The notes under the pieces were generated by a model. It was not told the origin of the DNA. It saw only the letters and a list, made by a program, of their open reading frames with translations, and made no database searches. Shown piece after piece: positions 50,401-61,141 of a DNA stretch of 64,000 bases. The stretch comes from Agrostemma githago. Its lineage: Eukaryota; Streptophyta; Magnoliopsida; Caryophyllales; Caryophyllaceae. The stretch is from the NCBI GenBank assembly GCA_958450325.1, contig OY288249.1, positions 62,932,166-62,996,165 on the forward strand, written 5' to 3'. The translations under genes and the position numbers were made by a program. The stretch's first letter is position 1; each line of letters opens with the position of its first letter.

Positions 50401-53400
50401 TGGAGCCCGAGGCCGACGGGGCGGGGGCGAACGTTCCCTAATCACAAGGGGAACTTCCTTTGCTCGAACCCGCTTCTTCGATTTTGGGTTTTCTACCCTT
50501 TGCACCGGTTCCAGCCGAGCCCTAACCGGCTCGGGGAGTCTTTCTCGAGGACCAAGTCGATCCTTAGCAGCCAGTCTTGGCCCTAGTCTCCTTTCTAAGT
50601 CCATCTGGGGGCTCACTCTCCCCCGTGCACCCTTATTACTGGACCCTTCAGTCTGAGTCTTAGATTTTCTTTTCTGACCTGTCGAAATGTCTCCCTCAGT
50701 AAAGAAGCTCCTATTGTCTTTAGCATGCTCCCGGCGTAATAGGTCGTAGGCCTCGTCAATTCTCAGGGCAGCCCGGGTCTTAGCTGAGTCGGCTCGGGTC
50801 CATCTTACATAAGAATCGGTTACCCAGATCGAATGAGAATTTTTAAGAACAGGCCAGGTAGCTCGTGTATACCACCTTTGCATCCAGGTGTCACACATCA
50901 CGTCGGTTAGCTGAGTAGATTCACTCACCACGGCCTCGATTTCTGGGATTCTTTGCGCCCGACCATATTGCCTAAGTATGCGATCGGGAAAGAGGTGAAT
51001 TGTCTGCCTAAAAGATAGGATTACCTGATATCTAGCCCTATCTCGAGATTCTAGACCAGTCCAAAGGTAAATTGGCCACCATGGCACGGCCCAACGGATC
51101 AACAGGCCTCCATGGAAAGATAGCACCTCATCCCAGTATTTTTGGGTATTGAAGCGAGAAAAGGCAATGGCTCGTCTCCTCGACATAACTTGTCTGGGTT
51201 GATATCGGCTCACATTTAAGGGAGGATCCAAGATCGATAACCTCTCGAATAGCCATAGCTGAAAAAATCCGAAAAAAAATCAAAATTGCAAAAATCGTCA
51301 AAATCACGTAAAAAAAAAACGTGAAAAGGCGTGAAGACCGAGAAAACCGCAGAAGCCGAAAATCGGGAAAAAAACCGCGCAAAACCGGAAAAATGGGAGA
51401 AGCCGGAAATTCAAAAAATTCAAAAAATCTGTAGAAGCCGAGTACTCCCAGTTAGCCGAATTGACGGATCTCTCTTACGATTATCCAAGCCTTGAATAAT
51501 CTCCCCTGTAATCAGCCAAGCCGGGCTGTGCTCCGTCTCCATCAGGTCAGCCACGGTGAAAAGTTTAACGTGGCCCATGCAAGACAACAAGTCCATATGC
51601 CCTTCGAAGGCATAAACGTGGAGCATACAAAAAGTGAAGGCTCTACGGCTATGAACCGGCCTGACCCGGACATCATCTGGATTCATGAATTTTTCAGCCA
51701 GGTCGATCAGGGAAACGGTATCTCCTTCTAGCATACGGGATACCTCCATATGGGAAAGCCCTAAGAATTCCCTTAACTTCCTCCTTGGGTCAGAAACCGA
51801 AAAAGGGATAGCAGGGCGAAGTATGGGATTCCATCCTCCTGCAGCAGCAATTTCCTCAGGAATAGGGCAAATCTCTCCTCGAGGAAAACTAAATACATGA
51901 TATGTGTCATCCCAATAGGATAGGCAAGCATCCAAGAAGTGGCAGTCTACTTGCATCTGACGGATCACGGACAATTGGGTAACGCCATTCTGATTGAGGA
52001 TAGCCCTATCGGCATCCCTAAAATACTTGGACCACTCGTGCAACATTCCGACTAATCGATCGATTCCCATATTTGATTTGCTAAAAGAAAGGATAAATTT
52101 TTCAGGGCTTATTCTTTTCTTTAAGGAACTAAGAAATTGTGGGATTATGAAAATTTATGAAGCATGAAGGGGTATTTATAGCATGAAAATAAGTTCTCCT
52201 CCTCACCTTAGGATTCCCAATCCTAGAGCATTTAGCATACAAGCCATTGTCCTAAGGCTTAGCTAAGTCATCCCGAGCGTTCCTATTCCTTTTCAAAGTC
52301 AAAACAAAAATCCTCTAATTTTTCAAAGACTTTTTGCAAACTCAAGATTCAAACCTTTTCTCAAATTTTTATTCCCCAGCACGAGTCATTTTTCCTACAA
52401 ATATTACATGCAAAATTTTGCAACTTTGCATAAATATGTACAGGACGACTCAAGCAGGACCATGCAATTTGCACAACTCCTCAGCGGCATTTAATAAGAT
52501 GAGCCGACATACAGGCCCATTTTAAGTCTCATGCGACGAATTCCCCCACGGAGTTATCATCAATTCAAGTACATTTCTAGCCCATGGCCGGCGGGCCCTC
52601 CACGCAGGTCTAATGGACCTTAAACGACCCGACCGGAAGCTGCCAGGTTTTAATCCTTGATTGACCTGGTAGCTACTCTGACTTTCGCCCTGTCCAAGCC
52701 TCAGTCAGAGTGGGGGCTCTGTAGACACCCACATCTGACCGCCAGGTGTCTATAGTAGTTTCCGACAAACACCCGATGATGATCGGACGCTAACGTGCTC
52801 TAACGTACTCGGAAATGGGCTCAAAATGATGGACATTTGGCCTAGGCATTTTAAGGAGTACAAATTTCACAAAACCAACCTCAAATTCAGGCCTAGTGGG
52901 TCGTTTCGAGTCAAATAACACTAATTTGGGTCGAAACCGTCACCAGGGGTAAAACCGTCTTTTAGCGACCGAGTCAAAACCCGGTCAAAGACATTTCTCG
53001 AAACCCGTGAGTCTACCGTGACATGTCACACGGTTGGTTCACACTCTAACTCCACAAAAATCAGCTTCACAAAATAATAAACAATTCCGTTTAAGGTAGA
53101 ATTCGATCCCGAGTAGGAATCCTATCCGAGAACCGACTCAAACACTCAACCGAGTGCAACCACTCGGCCAAGTACCCAAACCAGCCGGTTTTTTCCTCTT
53201 TTCTTCCTACACAAGAAAACGGAATTCTCGTTCTCCTCAGCTTCTTACTCAAGCGGTAATTCTAGCTCAAACAGGAGTCCTATTCAAAAACCGATTCGAG
53301 CATCCGACCGAGTGTAAAACACTCGGCCGAAACAGTCCAAAACAAGAGCAAATCCACCGGTTTCTCTTTCTTCCTCTACAAGAAAGCGGAATTCTTATTT

Positions 53401-56400
53401 CCCTCAAATTCTCTCGTTTCCTATCCCAAGCGGTAGTCAAACTCTCATAAGTCAAGGTCGGGAATTTCCTATAAATAGGACCTCCCGTCCAACACAAAAA
53501 GAACGTTTTGCTACACATCCATCACACCGAAATTATACACATACACACACGATTTTCAGCAATAGTTATCTAGCATCCTGACACACATAATTCCTTAGCA
53601 TCGTTAGACCGATATTACGTCACAAACCCGAAGGAAAACCGGCTCCCATACCCGAACCTTCACCCTTCACACGCCCGTCAAACCGAGCCACCCTAAACCC
53701 AACCGACGTTACCTCGACGCTCCCGTGCCTAGCCACATTCCGACGAGCTCCGATCCGAGTCAACAAGAGCATGTAGGTTGAGGGTGCAACAAAACCCGAT
53801 TTCTTCCTTTCTCTCCTTCTCTTTTCTTCGTCCGTTTTTTGTTACGGGTCTAGAGTCGTTTTTTTTATTATTATTTTCCTAATATCGTTATTAACGAAAA
53901 ACTATTTTCATAACGAATATTCTTAAACATACGATATCGATTTTTCTATAATCGAATATCGCATCGAAAAGAATTATATTAAGATTTCGACGATATCAAA
54001 AATCGTTACATCATTTTCGTCCAAAAATTCTTTTCTTTTACTTTTCGTTCAAAACAAACTATTTTACAAAACCTTTTTATTCATTCCGAATATTCGATAT
54101 CGATTTCATAATCGAATATCGGGTACGACGAATATCGAAAACATGGATCGAATACAAGTTAATTCATAATTTGTACGCGATTCATCAAAATAACAATTTT
54201 CGAACAAAAATAAAAAAACCGGACAGACCCGCATGCGAGTCGCGCCAAGCCCGAGCGACTCGCGTGCAGGCCTGGAATCCGGGGCTTCTTTTTCTACTTT
54301 TTCGTTCGTTTTATTATTTATTCTTCGATCGATTTCTAAAAATTACATCTTTTCTAAAACTATTCCAAGTATTCGATATTAATTTCGTAGTTAACTATCG
54401 AATATAAAGAATATCGAAAATATTAATTCGAGTACGAATCATGCAATATTCATACGCGATTTAATACGAACTTCGAGCTTTCGAAAACCGGACCCGAAAC
54501 AGGCCACCACGCGACCCGCCGACGTCCCGGGCGAGTCGCGCGGCTGGCTGTTTGCCGCGGCCCTTTTCCGTATTTTTATTATTTTCCGAACTTCGTTTTT
54601 TATACAAAACAACGTTCTTTTCAAACAATATTTTTCAGATTTCGATTAATATTTATTTTCTCGATTTCGCTATTTTATTTTGTTATTTACAAATCGATAC
54701 TAACTCGTTTGTTTGTTTTGTAGCAAATTCATCTTTTATTTCATTTGTTTTATTGTACTAAAACGAATCTCACATGTTAAATTTGACTTTGACATCAATA
54801 ATCTTGCATGCATTAAACCACTTAGCAACCCATTCAATTCCTCACATGCTTAGGAAAACAATGTTTGCATAATCATTCATCGTATTACTAACGCGCGCAT
54901 TAAAACGTCATTCGATATCCTAGTAGAGGCCGCTAATGTGCGGGCGGAGTTGGGTGTTCTTAGTGAACTTCCCAACACGTACCCTCACCCCTTACTCAGA
55001 ACCGTGGTTTCCGGATGTCCGAAACCATTGACAACGAGAGTCATTCAATATACGATTAACCGCCCAGTCGGCATCTATATCGATATGCAAAAGGGACGAG
55101 CCCAATAAACTCTGACATCGGAAATGGGCCGTATTTTGTACACGGCCCACTACGACATAGAGTGGGCTCGAACGGTTCCAAATAACCATAAAATTCGGTG
55201 GCGACTCCGACTTCGATTTAAATTTCCATTTGACCATCTCATGGAGATTCATTCGCCTCCCCAAAACCCGCGCGTGGCCGCGTCGGGGTGGACCTATGTC
55301 ATGTCCACACCTTCCCTTTACCTTTCCTTCCGAGTTCCCTCATCCAAACATAAGGTTATAGAGAACACTGGCCACAAGATTGCCGCTTTGGTCACCTACT
55401 AAAACCCAACTTGCACCCTTGCAGATAAGGCTTCTTCTATATATGCGGATATGCCTCACAACAAAAAGACATCATCCACTCAAAAACACCAAATATTTCA
55501 CCTTCTAAAAAAGATCACACACTTTGATTAAGGGTGCATACATTCACTAAGTATGAGCTTTGCGTCATGGATGAATTCTTTCTTTCTCACCCAACTTTAA
55601 GCCATTCATGTCATTGAATCACAACAGCAATCAAACATGGCCACAAAAAAATCAATCATAGGACAGGAGTAGCTGCTTTAGTCACCTACTAAACCCAACT
55701 TTCACCCATGCTGATAATCACAACAAAAAGACATCATTCACTCAAAAAACATCAAATATCACCTTCTAAGAAAAAAGATCCCACACTTTGATTAGAGGTG
55801 CCTACATTCACTAGGTAAGAGCATCATGGATGAATTCTTTCTTCCTGAACCCAACTATAAGCCAACCATATCAATGGATCACAGCACCAATCAAACATAT
55901 CCACACAAAAGAACCCAACAATGCGAACAATTCATAAGATAAGAGCAGAAAGGATCCAACTTTTGCCGGGGCAATTCAATTCACTTCTCAAAAAGCCTAT
56001 AACAATGAAAAAAAGAAAACTGTACTCCATTAAAAAAACTACCTGTATAATAGGATCATCACATGCAGCATCAATGAATCTTCCCCTAGCAAGCAAGCAA
56101 AGCAAATGTGCCCTGTGAACTAACTCCGCAACTTCCTGCAAATTCAAGCATAACACACTTACAAAAACACCCAATTCGCGATTCCTTCACTTCAAAACAT
56201 AAATATAATAACAAAAATTGCAACTTCCTGCAAATTCAAGCATAATCCACCAGAACAAACAAAACACAGACCATCAAAACAGAATCGAAACCGAAAAAGA
56301 TTGCAACTTCTTGTAAATTCAAGTATAACCTCACCAAAACACCACACCATTAATACAGTTGAAAAGATTGCAACTTTGAATGAGGGTGAGCATGAAATGA

Positions 56401-56786
56401 ACCTTATCTTGAGCAGTGGCTCGTCGAACACGCTTCTTCTTAGAAGAGGACTCAGGCAAAGCATCAAACTCAACAGTCACCCCATTAATTTGATTGGCAA
56501 TTTCGTTAATCTTAACATCATAATTAAGATGATTATCTGGCGGATTAAGTGAGCCATCTTCCCAATCAGAGTCATTTTCTGATTGAATAGCGTGTTGTTC
56601 ATCATTTTGCACTTGTTGTTCATGGTGGTTGTTAGTTTGGCGAAATTTGAGAGGTTGGTTTTCTCTAATAATGTCGACGCTTTTCTTGTTGCTGGATCTC
56701 GTTACTCTTTTGGGTTTGTCGCCATTGTTATTGTTGTTTTGTTGAGAATGGTTGTTGATTCTCTTCTTCTTGTTATTGGATTTCAT
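35401..56786 (-). CDS. RAD4: DNA repair protein RAD4 (XPC homologue), 12 coding exons, with a 15 kb retrotransposon in intron 2
   Basis: CDS is complement(35401-35808, 36509-36718, 36800-36952, 37050-37244, 37346-37667, 38143-38599, 38676-38863, 38980-39029, 39165-39266, 39352-39444, 56043-56135, 56403-56786): 2655 nt, 884 residues, every junction GT-AG and in phase, no stop. RAD4/XPC is the nuclear damage sensor that starts global-genome nucleotide excision repair, working with RAD23 and centrin. Seen: a basic, N-rich N-terminus (1-128), the Rad4 transglutaminase-like fold (about 129-560, with WAEVFCNGENLTGKWVHID), BHD1 (564-628, YQILHPKGPLLGFCSGH), BHD2 and BHD3 (about 640-749, GVDFAPAMVGFEFRNG). 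The C-terminal exon has coiled EEERREEERRR, a proline run and an acidic run. Start is ATG 56786; a longer frame upstream lacks ATG. The size is close to other plant RAD4 proteins. Confidence 0.95.
39700..39960 (-). repeat. Probable tRNA-derived SINE in RAD4 intron 2
   Basis: On the minus strand a perfect box-B-like GGTTCGATTCTCACC (39839-39853) lies about 25-40 bases downstream of a box-A-like TAGCGCTAAAGGC. This arrangement matches plant tRNA-derived SINEs. Ends and target duplication were not resolved. Confidence 0.4.
39982..42571 (+). mobile_element. 5' LTR of the RAD4-nested element
   Basis: Starts TGTAGACACCC and ends ATGTCCACA. It shares its start and end, TATA region and a 'catgtaggttgagggtgcaa' box (41032) with the solo LTR at 25029. 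In place of the CACTCGATCGAGTG palindromes it has CCGAGTG...CACTCGG inverted pairs near 40410-40590. Confidence 0.95.
40732..40738 (+). promoter_or_regulatory. TATA box, 5' LTR
   Basis: TATAAAT about 750 bases into the LTR, followed by GGACCTCCCG. An identical copy stands at 53470-53476 in the 3' LTR. Confidence 0.6.
42573..42592 (+). other. Primer-binding site
   Basis: TTTGGCGACTCCGCTGGGGA starts one base after the LTR end. This type of PBS is known from Ogre/Tat elements, where it is assigned to tRNA-Arg; the tRNA assignment is from memory. Confidence 0.75.
42593..43650. other. Leader between PBS and gag
   Basis: About 1.06 kb with no convincing ORF. Ogre elements carry an extra ORF before gag; its absence here points to the Retand-like branch. 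Confidence 0.5.
43651..45738 (+). pseudogene. gag and protease of the RAD4-nested element
   Basis: ATG 43651. An N-terminal coiled region is followed by the gag domain (MFDGTEDPVLHIRAFKDF, W..VAMEFARNY), interrupted by TAG 44167-44169, which fits a CAG to TAG change since the same frame continues with IRTLEVMAQEP. A zinc-knuckle-like CHYH..NGHDTEKC lies at 44689-44732. The protease motif DDGSAVNVLP is at about 45388, with LLLGRPW at 45598. The frame meets TAA at 45736-45738 and then continues in the same frame to 46200. Confidence 0.9.
45739..48560 (+). pseudogene. Protease tail, RT and RNase H domains of the RAD4-nested element
   Basis: After the TAA at 45736 the frame runs to 46200; a one-base change near 46150-46160 shifts into the pol frame. 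A repeated Ser-Glu stretch (46352-46410) is followed by RT (VCVDFRDLN, FMDGYAGYNQI, MPFGLINT, YVDDMIVKS), gypsy RNase H (AIYYISKKFLEYE, YTMLEKTCLAL) and archaeal-type RNase H (LYFDGASNFRGFGVG, AEYEACIHGL, HGDSSLVINQ). It stops at TAA 48558-48560, inside the second RNase H. Confidence 0.9.
48561..49995 (+). pseudogene. RNase H tail and integrase of the RAD4-nested element
   Basis: The frame resumes after TAA 48558 with the end of the second RNase H (LPREENQFAEALSKLA). A frameshift near 48965 and a TAA at 49009-49011 break the zinc-binding part of integrase. From 49024 the core is open: D in GIDIIG, D in SDHGTHF, E in NGAVEAANK, then a C-terminal FKPNWAGPYLV region ending RYYP at stop 49993-49995. 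Confidence 0.9.
50359..51231 (-). pseudogene. Antisense PMD-like ORF, C-terminal part
   Basis: 290 residues on the minus strand. It contains FPDRILRQYGRAQRIPE, the RQ(F/Y)G-x-x-Q-x-IP signature of the plant mobile domain, W-rich segments before and after, and a basic C-terminus (KRKSKTQ, KSKKRVRAKE, PPPRRPRAPRDPK) resembling a nuclear signal. It lies antisense to the retroelement, between integrase and the 3' LTR, the place of the extra ORF in Retand-like elements. It is sense to the RAD4 transcript. A T-rich spacer separates it from the N-terminal part. Confidence 0.65.
51420..52070 (-). CDS. Antisense PMD-like ORF, N-terminal part
   Basis: 216 residues from ATG 52070. It contains YWDDTYHVFSFPRGEICPIP followed by EEIAAAGGW, which fits the N-terminal part of the plant mobile domain (W...THTFHLP-GE-TI-LEDV type). 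The 188-base spacer to the C-terminal part is T-rich and ends in TTTTTTCAG at about 51262-51270, a good acceptor, so the two parts may be exons of one spliced gene; no strong donor was found. Host PMD proteins (MAIN, MAIL1) take part in transposon silencing; the role of element-encoded copies is not established. Confidence 0.55.
   Translation of the reverse strand: MGIDRLVGMLHEWSKYFRDADRAILNQNGVTQLSVIRQMQVDCHFLDACLSYWDDTYHVFSFPRGEICPIPEEIAAAGGWNPILRPAIPFSVSDPRRKLREFLGLSHMEVSRMLEGDTVSLIDLAEKFMNPDDVRVRPVHSRRAFTFCMLHVYAFEGHMDLLSCMGHVKLFTVADLMETEHSPAWLITGEIIQGLDNRKRDPSIRLTGSTRLLQIF
52707..52719 (+). other. Polypurine tract
   Basis: AGAGTGGGGGCTC directly before the TG of the 3' LTR, the usual place for the plus-strand primer. 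Confidence 0.75.
52720..55309 (+). mobile_element. 3' LTR of the RAD4-nested element
   Basis: Same length (2590 bp) and ends as the 5' LTR. Differences seen by eye: about 15 transitions and 2 transversions, no indel. Followed by ccttc, the second copy of the target duplication. Confidence 0.95.
55380..55915. repeat. Tandem duplication in RAD4 intron 2 (two diverged units of about 250-285 bp)
   Basis: Unit 1 (about 55380-55664) and unit 2 (about 55665-55915) share blocks such as gtcacctactaaa, cacaacaaaaagacatcat, cacactttgatta and catggatgaattcttt in the same order. The repeat begins about 70 bases from the retrotransposon junction. Confidence 0.75.
56128..56335 (-). repeat. Triplicated splice-acceptor-like block in RAD4 intron 1
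   Basis: Three copies of a block reading TTGAATTTGCAGGAAGTTGC on the minus strand occur at about 56129, 56222 and 56306. The first is the real acceptor of exon 2. The second is identical over the acceptor and the first eight exon bases; the third has lost the AG context. Confidence 0.8.
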
Positions 56787-57157
56787 TTCCGCTACAAAAT
56801 AGCCCGCCACCCAAAATCAAAAACCCTAATTTCTTTCTTTGTGGTTAGTTGGTTTAAGAATTAAGATGCATGGCGCTAATTTTTGGTCGGAACTTCAATA
56901 TACTACTGCACCTTTTTTTAAAACTTTAAAGCGAATCCCAGGGTGATTATAATGCCTTCAAATTTGATTTTTTTGTTTGGTTGAAAAAGGAGTTACAAGA
57001 GGATTATAATGCATTCGAATATCGGATCATCGTTAACTAAGTAAGTTAGCTGACATCTACTCCCTCGGAGGTAGTATATAATATACGTCAGATTCTAAAA
57101 AGAGAATCATTATTATATTTCATTGAAGCTTTGTAGACACAAAAATTGGATTGTAGT

Positions 57158-57834
57158 TGTTATGGAACCAACTCAATCGAAACCACTTAAGGTGATGTTG
57201 GAGGCCCAGAAATGTTTATATACTCTTACAGTAGTGATATTTCATTGGTGCATAACGATATCTTTGAGACTTCGAATCTTGTATATGTTAAAGTTAATGC
57301 TTCAAAAGAAGCTCATTTAAGTGATATCACTATCCCACATGGATCATTTATGACTACTAAACTATGCTTATATATGACCCTCTTTAATGCTCTACTAGTT
57401 GTGTACAAGAGAGGACTATGTACACCACACACGCGCGCGCACGCCGAGCCGAGCACGAGCCGGGCCGGGCCGGGCTTTGGTAGAGCGCCTGCGGCGCACC
57501 GCTTGCGGGTAATTTTTAGTAGTCGGATTTCCTTTTTTAATTCCAGAAGCATCTCTCAGATCAGTCAAGTCTTCTGTCATTTCCGAGACTGATTATGCGT
57601 TTTTTCGAGGCTGATTACTGTACTGATTGTGCAAGTTTCCAGTATGCATTTATTGTTGCAGTGTGAACCTCTTACCCTTGCTCCACTATATATACTGTCC
57701 TCTACTTCACTTCAGAAACACAGAAAAAACTCAACTCTCTCATACTCTCTCATTCTTATTTCATATCATCAGTTCTGTTCCGGTTAAGTTATTGGCAAGT
57801 GTTCTTGGCTGTATTCAACCGTTCTTCACCTACA
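57158..57834 (+). mobile_element. Copia 5' LTR (right end tentative)
   Basis: Starts TGTTATGGAACCAAC, a common start of plant copia LTRs, with a TATATATA box near 57688 and CT-rich sequence after it. The right end is placed at CCTACA 57834 by position only; no classical initiator-Met PBS follows. The stretch 57427-57500 is strikingly GC-rich compared with its surroundings. Confidence 0.5.
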
Positions 57835-58459
57835 CTGAAGTTACGGTATAGTTGTGGAATCCTGGGAGTTGAGTGCCATTGAGGCCGTGTGTAGCAGACG
57901 GGGCATAAATCAACTTTAGGACAGTGACGTTTGTCGCGACACAGCTTCTGTTCTTCGTCCAGATAAGATCTAACTCATTTCTTCCCTTACTTCTACTACT
58001 ACTGTGATAACAATCTAAAGTTGATTTAATTTTCGTTATAACATCATGGTTGGTAGTCCGGTTAATGTTGTTCTCTCTACTCCTCCTCCTCCTGTTATCA
58101 CTTCTGTTCCTGCTACTGTTGTTCATAACCCTTTTATACCCGACATGTCCAGATTAGAACTTTTTGATGGAAAAAATTACCGTATGTGGTCGGATAAAAT
58201 GGAATTTTTTCTAACTCAATTGGGGGTCGTTTATACTCTTACTAAATCTGAGGCTCCAGAAAAATCGGGTAGAGATTATGAAACGGATAATGTTACTTGT
58301 AGGGGAATGTTATTACATTATATGACTTCTTCTTTGTACTTGATTTACAGTAAGTTTAAGAAGGCTACTGAAATTTGGGATGCTCTCAAAACCAAGTATG
58401 GTTCTGATGATTATGGAACCAAAAAATATGCTTGCAGTCGTTGGTTAACACTAGTAGAA

Positions 58460-58760
58460 TTTAAGTGAATGGCATCAGTTGTAAATGGTCATTGGCATCA
58501 ATTTTCAAGCGATGCCGATCAAGGTGATGCTAATGACCAAGAAAAATGGCATCATTTTTAAACTGATGCTAATGTTGCGGAATTGGCATCGATCACAACC
58601 GATGCCGATTTTAAAAAATGGCATCAATTGCAACTGACACCAATTTAGAAAATGGCATCGATTGAAACCGATGCGAACTTATTAAATTGGCATCGATTAT
58701 ATCATAGTAACCGGTGTAAGTTCCCACATCAGCATAGGTCTCAAAACCAATGCCATATTG
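58460..58760. repeat. Left subterminal repeats of CACTA-2
   Basis: About nine copies of ggcatc(a/g) with inverse (c)gatgcc motifs spaced 20-40 bases apart. Confidence 0.8.
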
Positions 58761-58769
58761 GCCAAAGAG

Positions 58770-60490
58770 ACATTAGCAATATTTCCGCAATCCGTACCAA
58801 TTGTTTTTTATTTCTTCTCTTTGATACACTTTCACATGCTATCATATACTCCGTATAATTTTTTAAATAAAAGCTACAAAAAATTTAGTACCACCACGTC
58901 TACAACGCGAAAAACACAAGTGGCAAAATTCATTTATTAACAAGATGGCTAGATAACCCTATCCAATACAAGTATCCAGCAAAATAACATCCCTCAATTC
59001 ACAACTACATCCATCAAAATCTTTTACGAAGTACTATATTATTCACTACATAAAAGGTCTTCTCCAATCATCAAAGTCATTGAGCGTTCACTACTTTCTC
59101 ACATTCACACTCACAAGATGCTCTAAGAACCAAATAAGCAAACAAAGTTGATTCCTGTAAACAAAAAAAATTAAAATATAAGCCCTCTTGACTCGTAGAG
59201 TAGAATACAGTTATGTCGTACATCCATTTCACGACATAGTATCCATACTCAAATCTTAGGGCACTAGAATATATGGAGAAAAAAAAGGTGTTATAATATG
59301 AGTGAATGTAAAAATAGACGAGTACTCAATAAAATCCTATTAGTTAAGTCAATAGTTAGAGGGAGCTACATTCATGTTACAAGAAGAACCGTGTTTCGAC
59401 AACGACGGATAATTAGAGAAGCATTTAAGTGACTGGCCTCGAGAATTCGAAGAGCTGTTCAGAAATCAATACCGCGATGTTTAGTAAAATCAGATCAATT
59501 TAGATCGTTAGCAGGCCAACTTTACAGTTACAGCACATGAACTGAACAACATGTGAACATTCTTTTCTAAAAAAAACCAGGCAAACATACCTATGTTCAT
59601 ATGGTTGGAGGATTATCTCATCATATCTGCACAAAATTTGTCTCCATCACTTGGAGAATTTCTCCCTAGGAATTCCATCAACTCTATGTGTGCTTCTAGA
59701 TTATAGCTCTTCTCTGCAAATCCAATGTTATCATAACCCTTGCTTTCTTTTCAAACAAAGTCAACCAATCGAGATGAAGAGTTACCTCGAGTTGGGTAAA
59801 GAAATGTATATGTTGCTCGCTGCCTTAGCCTCTAGAGACGGTTCTCCGAACCCTTCATCATATAGTAAAACTTCAATTTTAAGAATCACGTTTAACTGGT
59901 AAAGTCATTAGAATAAAACCACATATATATTGAATGAATTAGAAGGATGACCATACATACCGGAGACAAACATCTTGGTGCAATGCAGATTCAACTACTA
60001 TTCCAACCTTGGATAACATGATATTACAAGATCGATGAAAAACACCAAAAGCAAAGATAGCAGGATAACATTAGAGCTTTCAAACCAAAATCAATCAAAT
60101 GGATAGATAAAATCAACATTTTGATACTTCGTACAATGATACACAGCTTGTATAAAAAAAAGGGTAAACAGAGAATCATAAAATTCATAAAATTAGGGGA
60201 GAAATGAGGAAGAAGAAGCAATCGTCGCCGGCTTCAAGTTTGATGATTTCAAGGTCCGATACTAACAATAAGCTAAATGAAAAAAATATTTTGCAACTAT
60301 TAAAATATGGGTTGTTTATGTGAGTGGATGACCAAAATCAATATTCAAACATGCATCAAGGAACTTGACTGTGGTGTGAAGTGTGAACAACATATAGATC
60401 ATAAAAACTTATTTTCATCTTAAAAGTGGATAAATAATCTCATAATTAGCTTGCGTGCCTTTGTTTGTGAGTTGTAAGTTTGGTTTATGT
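58770..60490. other. Left interior of CACTA-2, no gene recognised
   Basis: AT-rich. Short ORFs such as 59651-59902 show no known domain. Could include introns or UTR of captured sequence. Confidence 0.4.
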
Positions 60491-60774
60491 AATATATACT
60501 ATTGGATGGGGGTGTAGCTGAAATTATAGCGAGAGTTGATGTATAACCTTACCCGATCTATACCAGTATAATTATCAATTGAATGCTCAGTTACTGGCTC
60601 GCAAGGAAGCAAGTTACTGAATAGATAATCTTTTATGAGTATTCCTGCTGAATAAGTAGATAAATTGAAAGCATGGCATGGTATCAAAGATTGACATAGT
60701 AAACCAGATTCCAAACAAAACAAATCGACAAAAATCGGACAACAAAAGAAAATTACCCAGAATCCAATAATGTA

Positions 60775-60915
60775 ACATGTTTGGCCTTTTGAATATCCAC
60801 CAAGTAATTGCATTGCATCCCCAGTATTCTGCCTCTCCTCCTCTATTTTCACACTTGCTCGTATTTTGTTTGATCGTACTAGGTATTCTGCGTTGAGCAC
60901 AGAAGCTACAGGTAG
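60775..60915 (-). pseudogene. Exon-like fragment A inside CACTA-2
   Basis: On the minus strand an acceptor-like CTGTAG is followed by an open stretch with a protein-like composition (NAEYLVRSNKIRASVKIEEE, then RQNTGDAMQLLGGYSKG). I do not recognise the family. Its context and composition look unlike the surrounding AT-rich DNA and fit a captured host exon. Confidence 0.35.
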
Positions 60916-61141
60916 CACCAAATTCATCGTATCAAAATTCGTAAAAAATTCACATCAAAATTCATAACTTGACAAATTAATGAAATAAAATTCATACCTT
61001 AACATTAATTATGTCCATAGGAAACTAATTGAAGGCTGAAAACTCATAAATTCAAACGAAAACAGTAAAAAAGATCGCACAACTAAAACAATAGAAGATG
61101 AAATTGACATCAAACAATTATGAACCAACCTAAAGTTAACC

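Larger units (their letters stand above)
39982..55309 (+). mobile_element. Retand/Tat-type Ty3/gypsy retrotransposon, 15,328 bp, in RAD4 intron 2
   Basis: Two LTRs of 2590 bp each (39982-42571 and 52720-55309), TG...CA ends, 5-base duplication ccttc (39977-39981 and 55310-55314), PBS, polypurine tract, gag, protease, RT, dual RNase H, integrase and an antisense PMD-like ORF in the 3' region. The LTRs differ at about 17 sites by eye, nearly all transitions, with no indels, so the insertion is recent. It is inserted against the direction of RAD4. The coding part carries four apparent in-frame stops and two frameshifts, so this copy is not autonomous. Confidence 0.96.
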
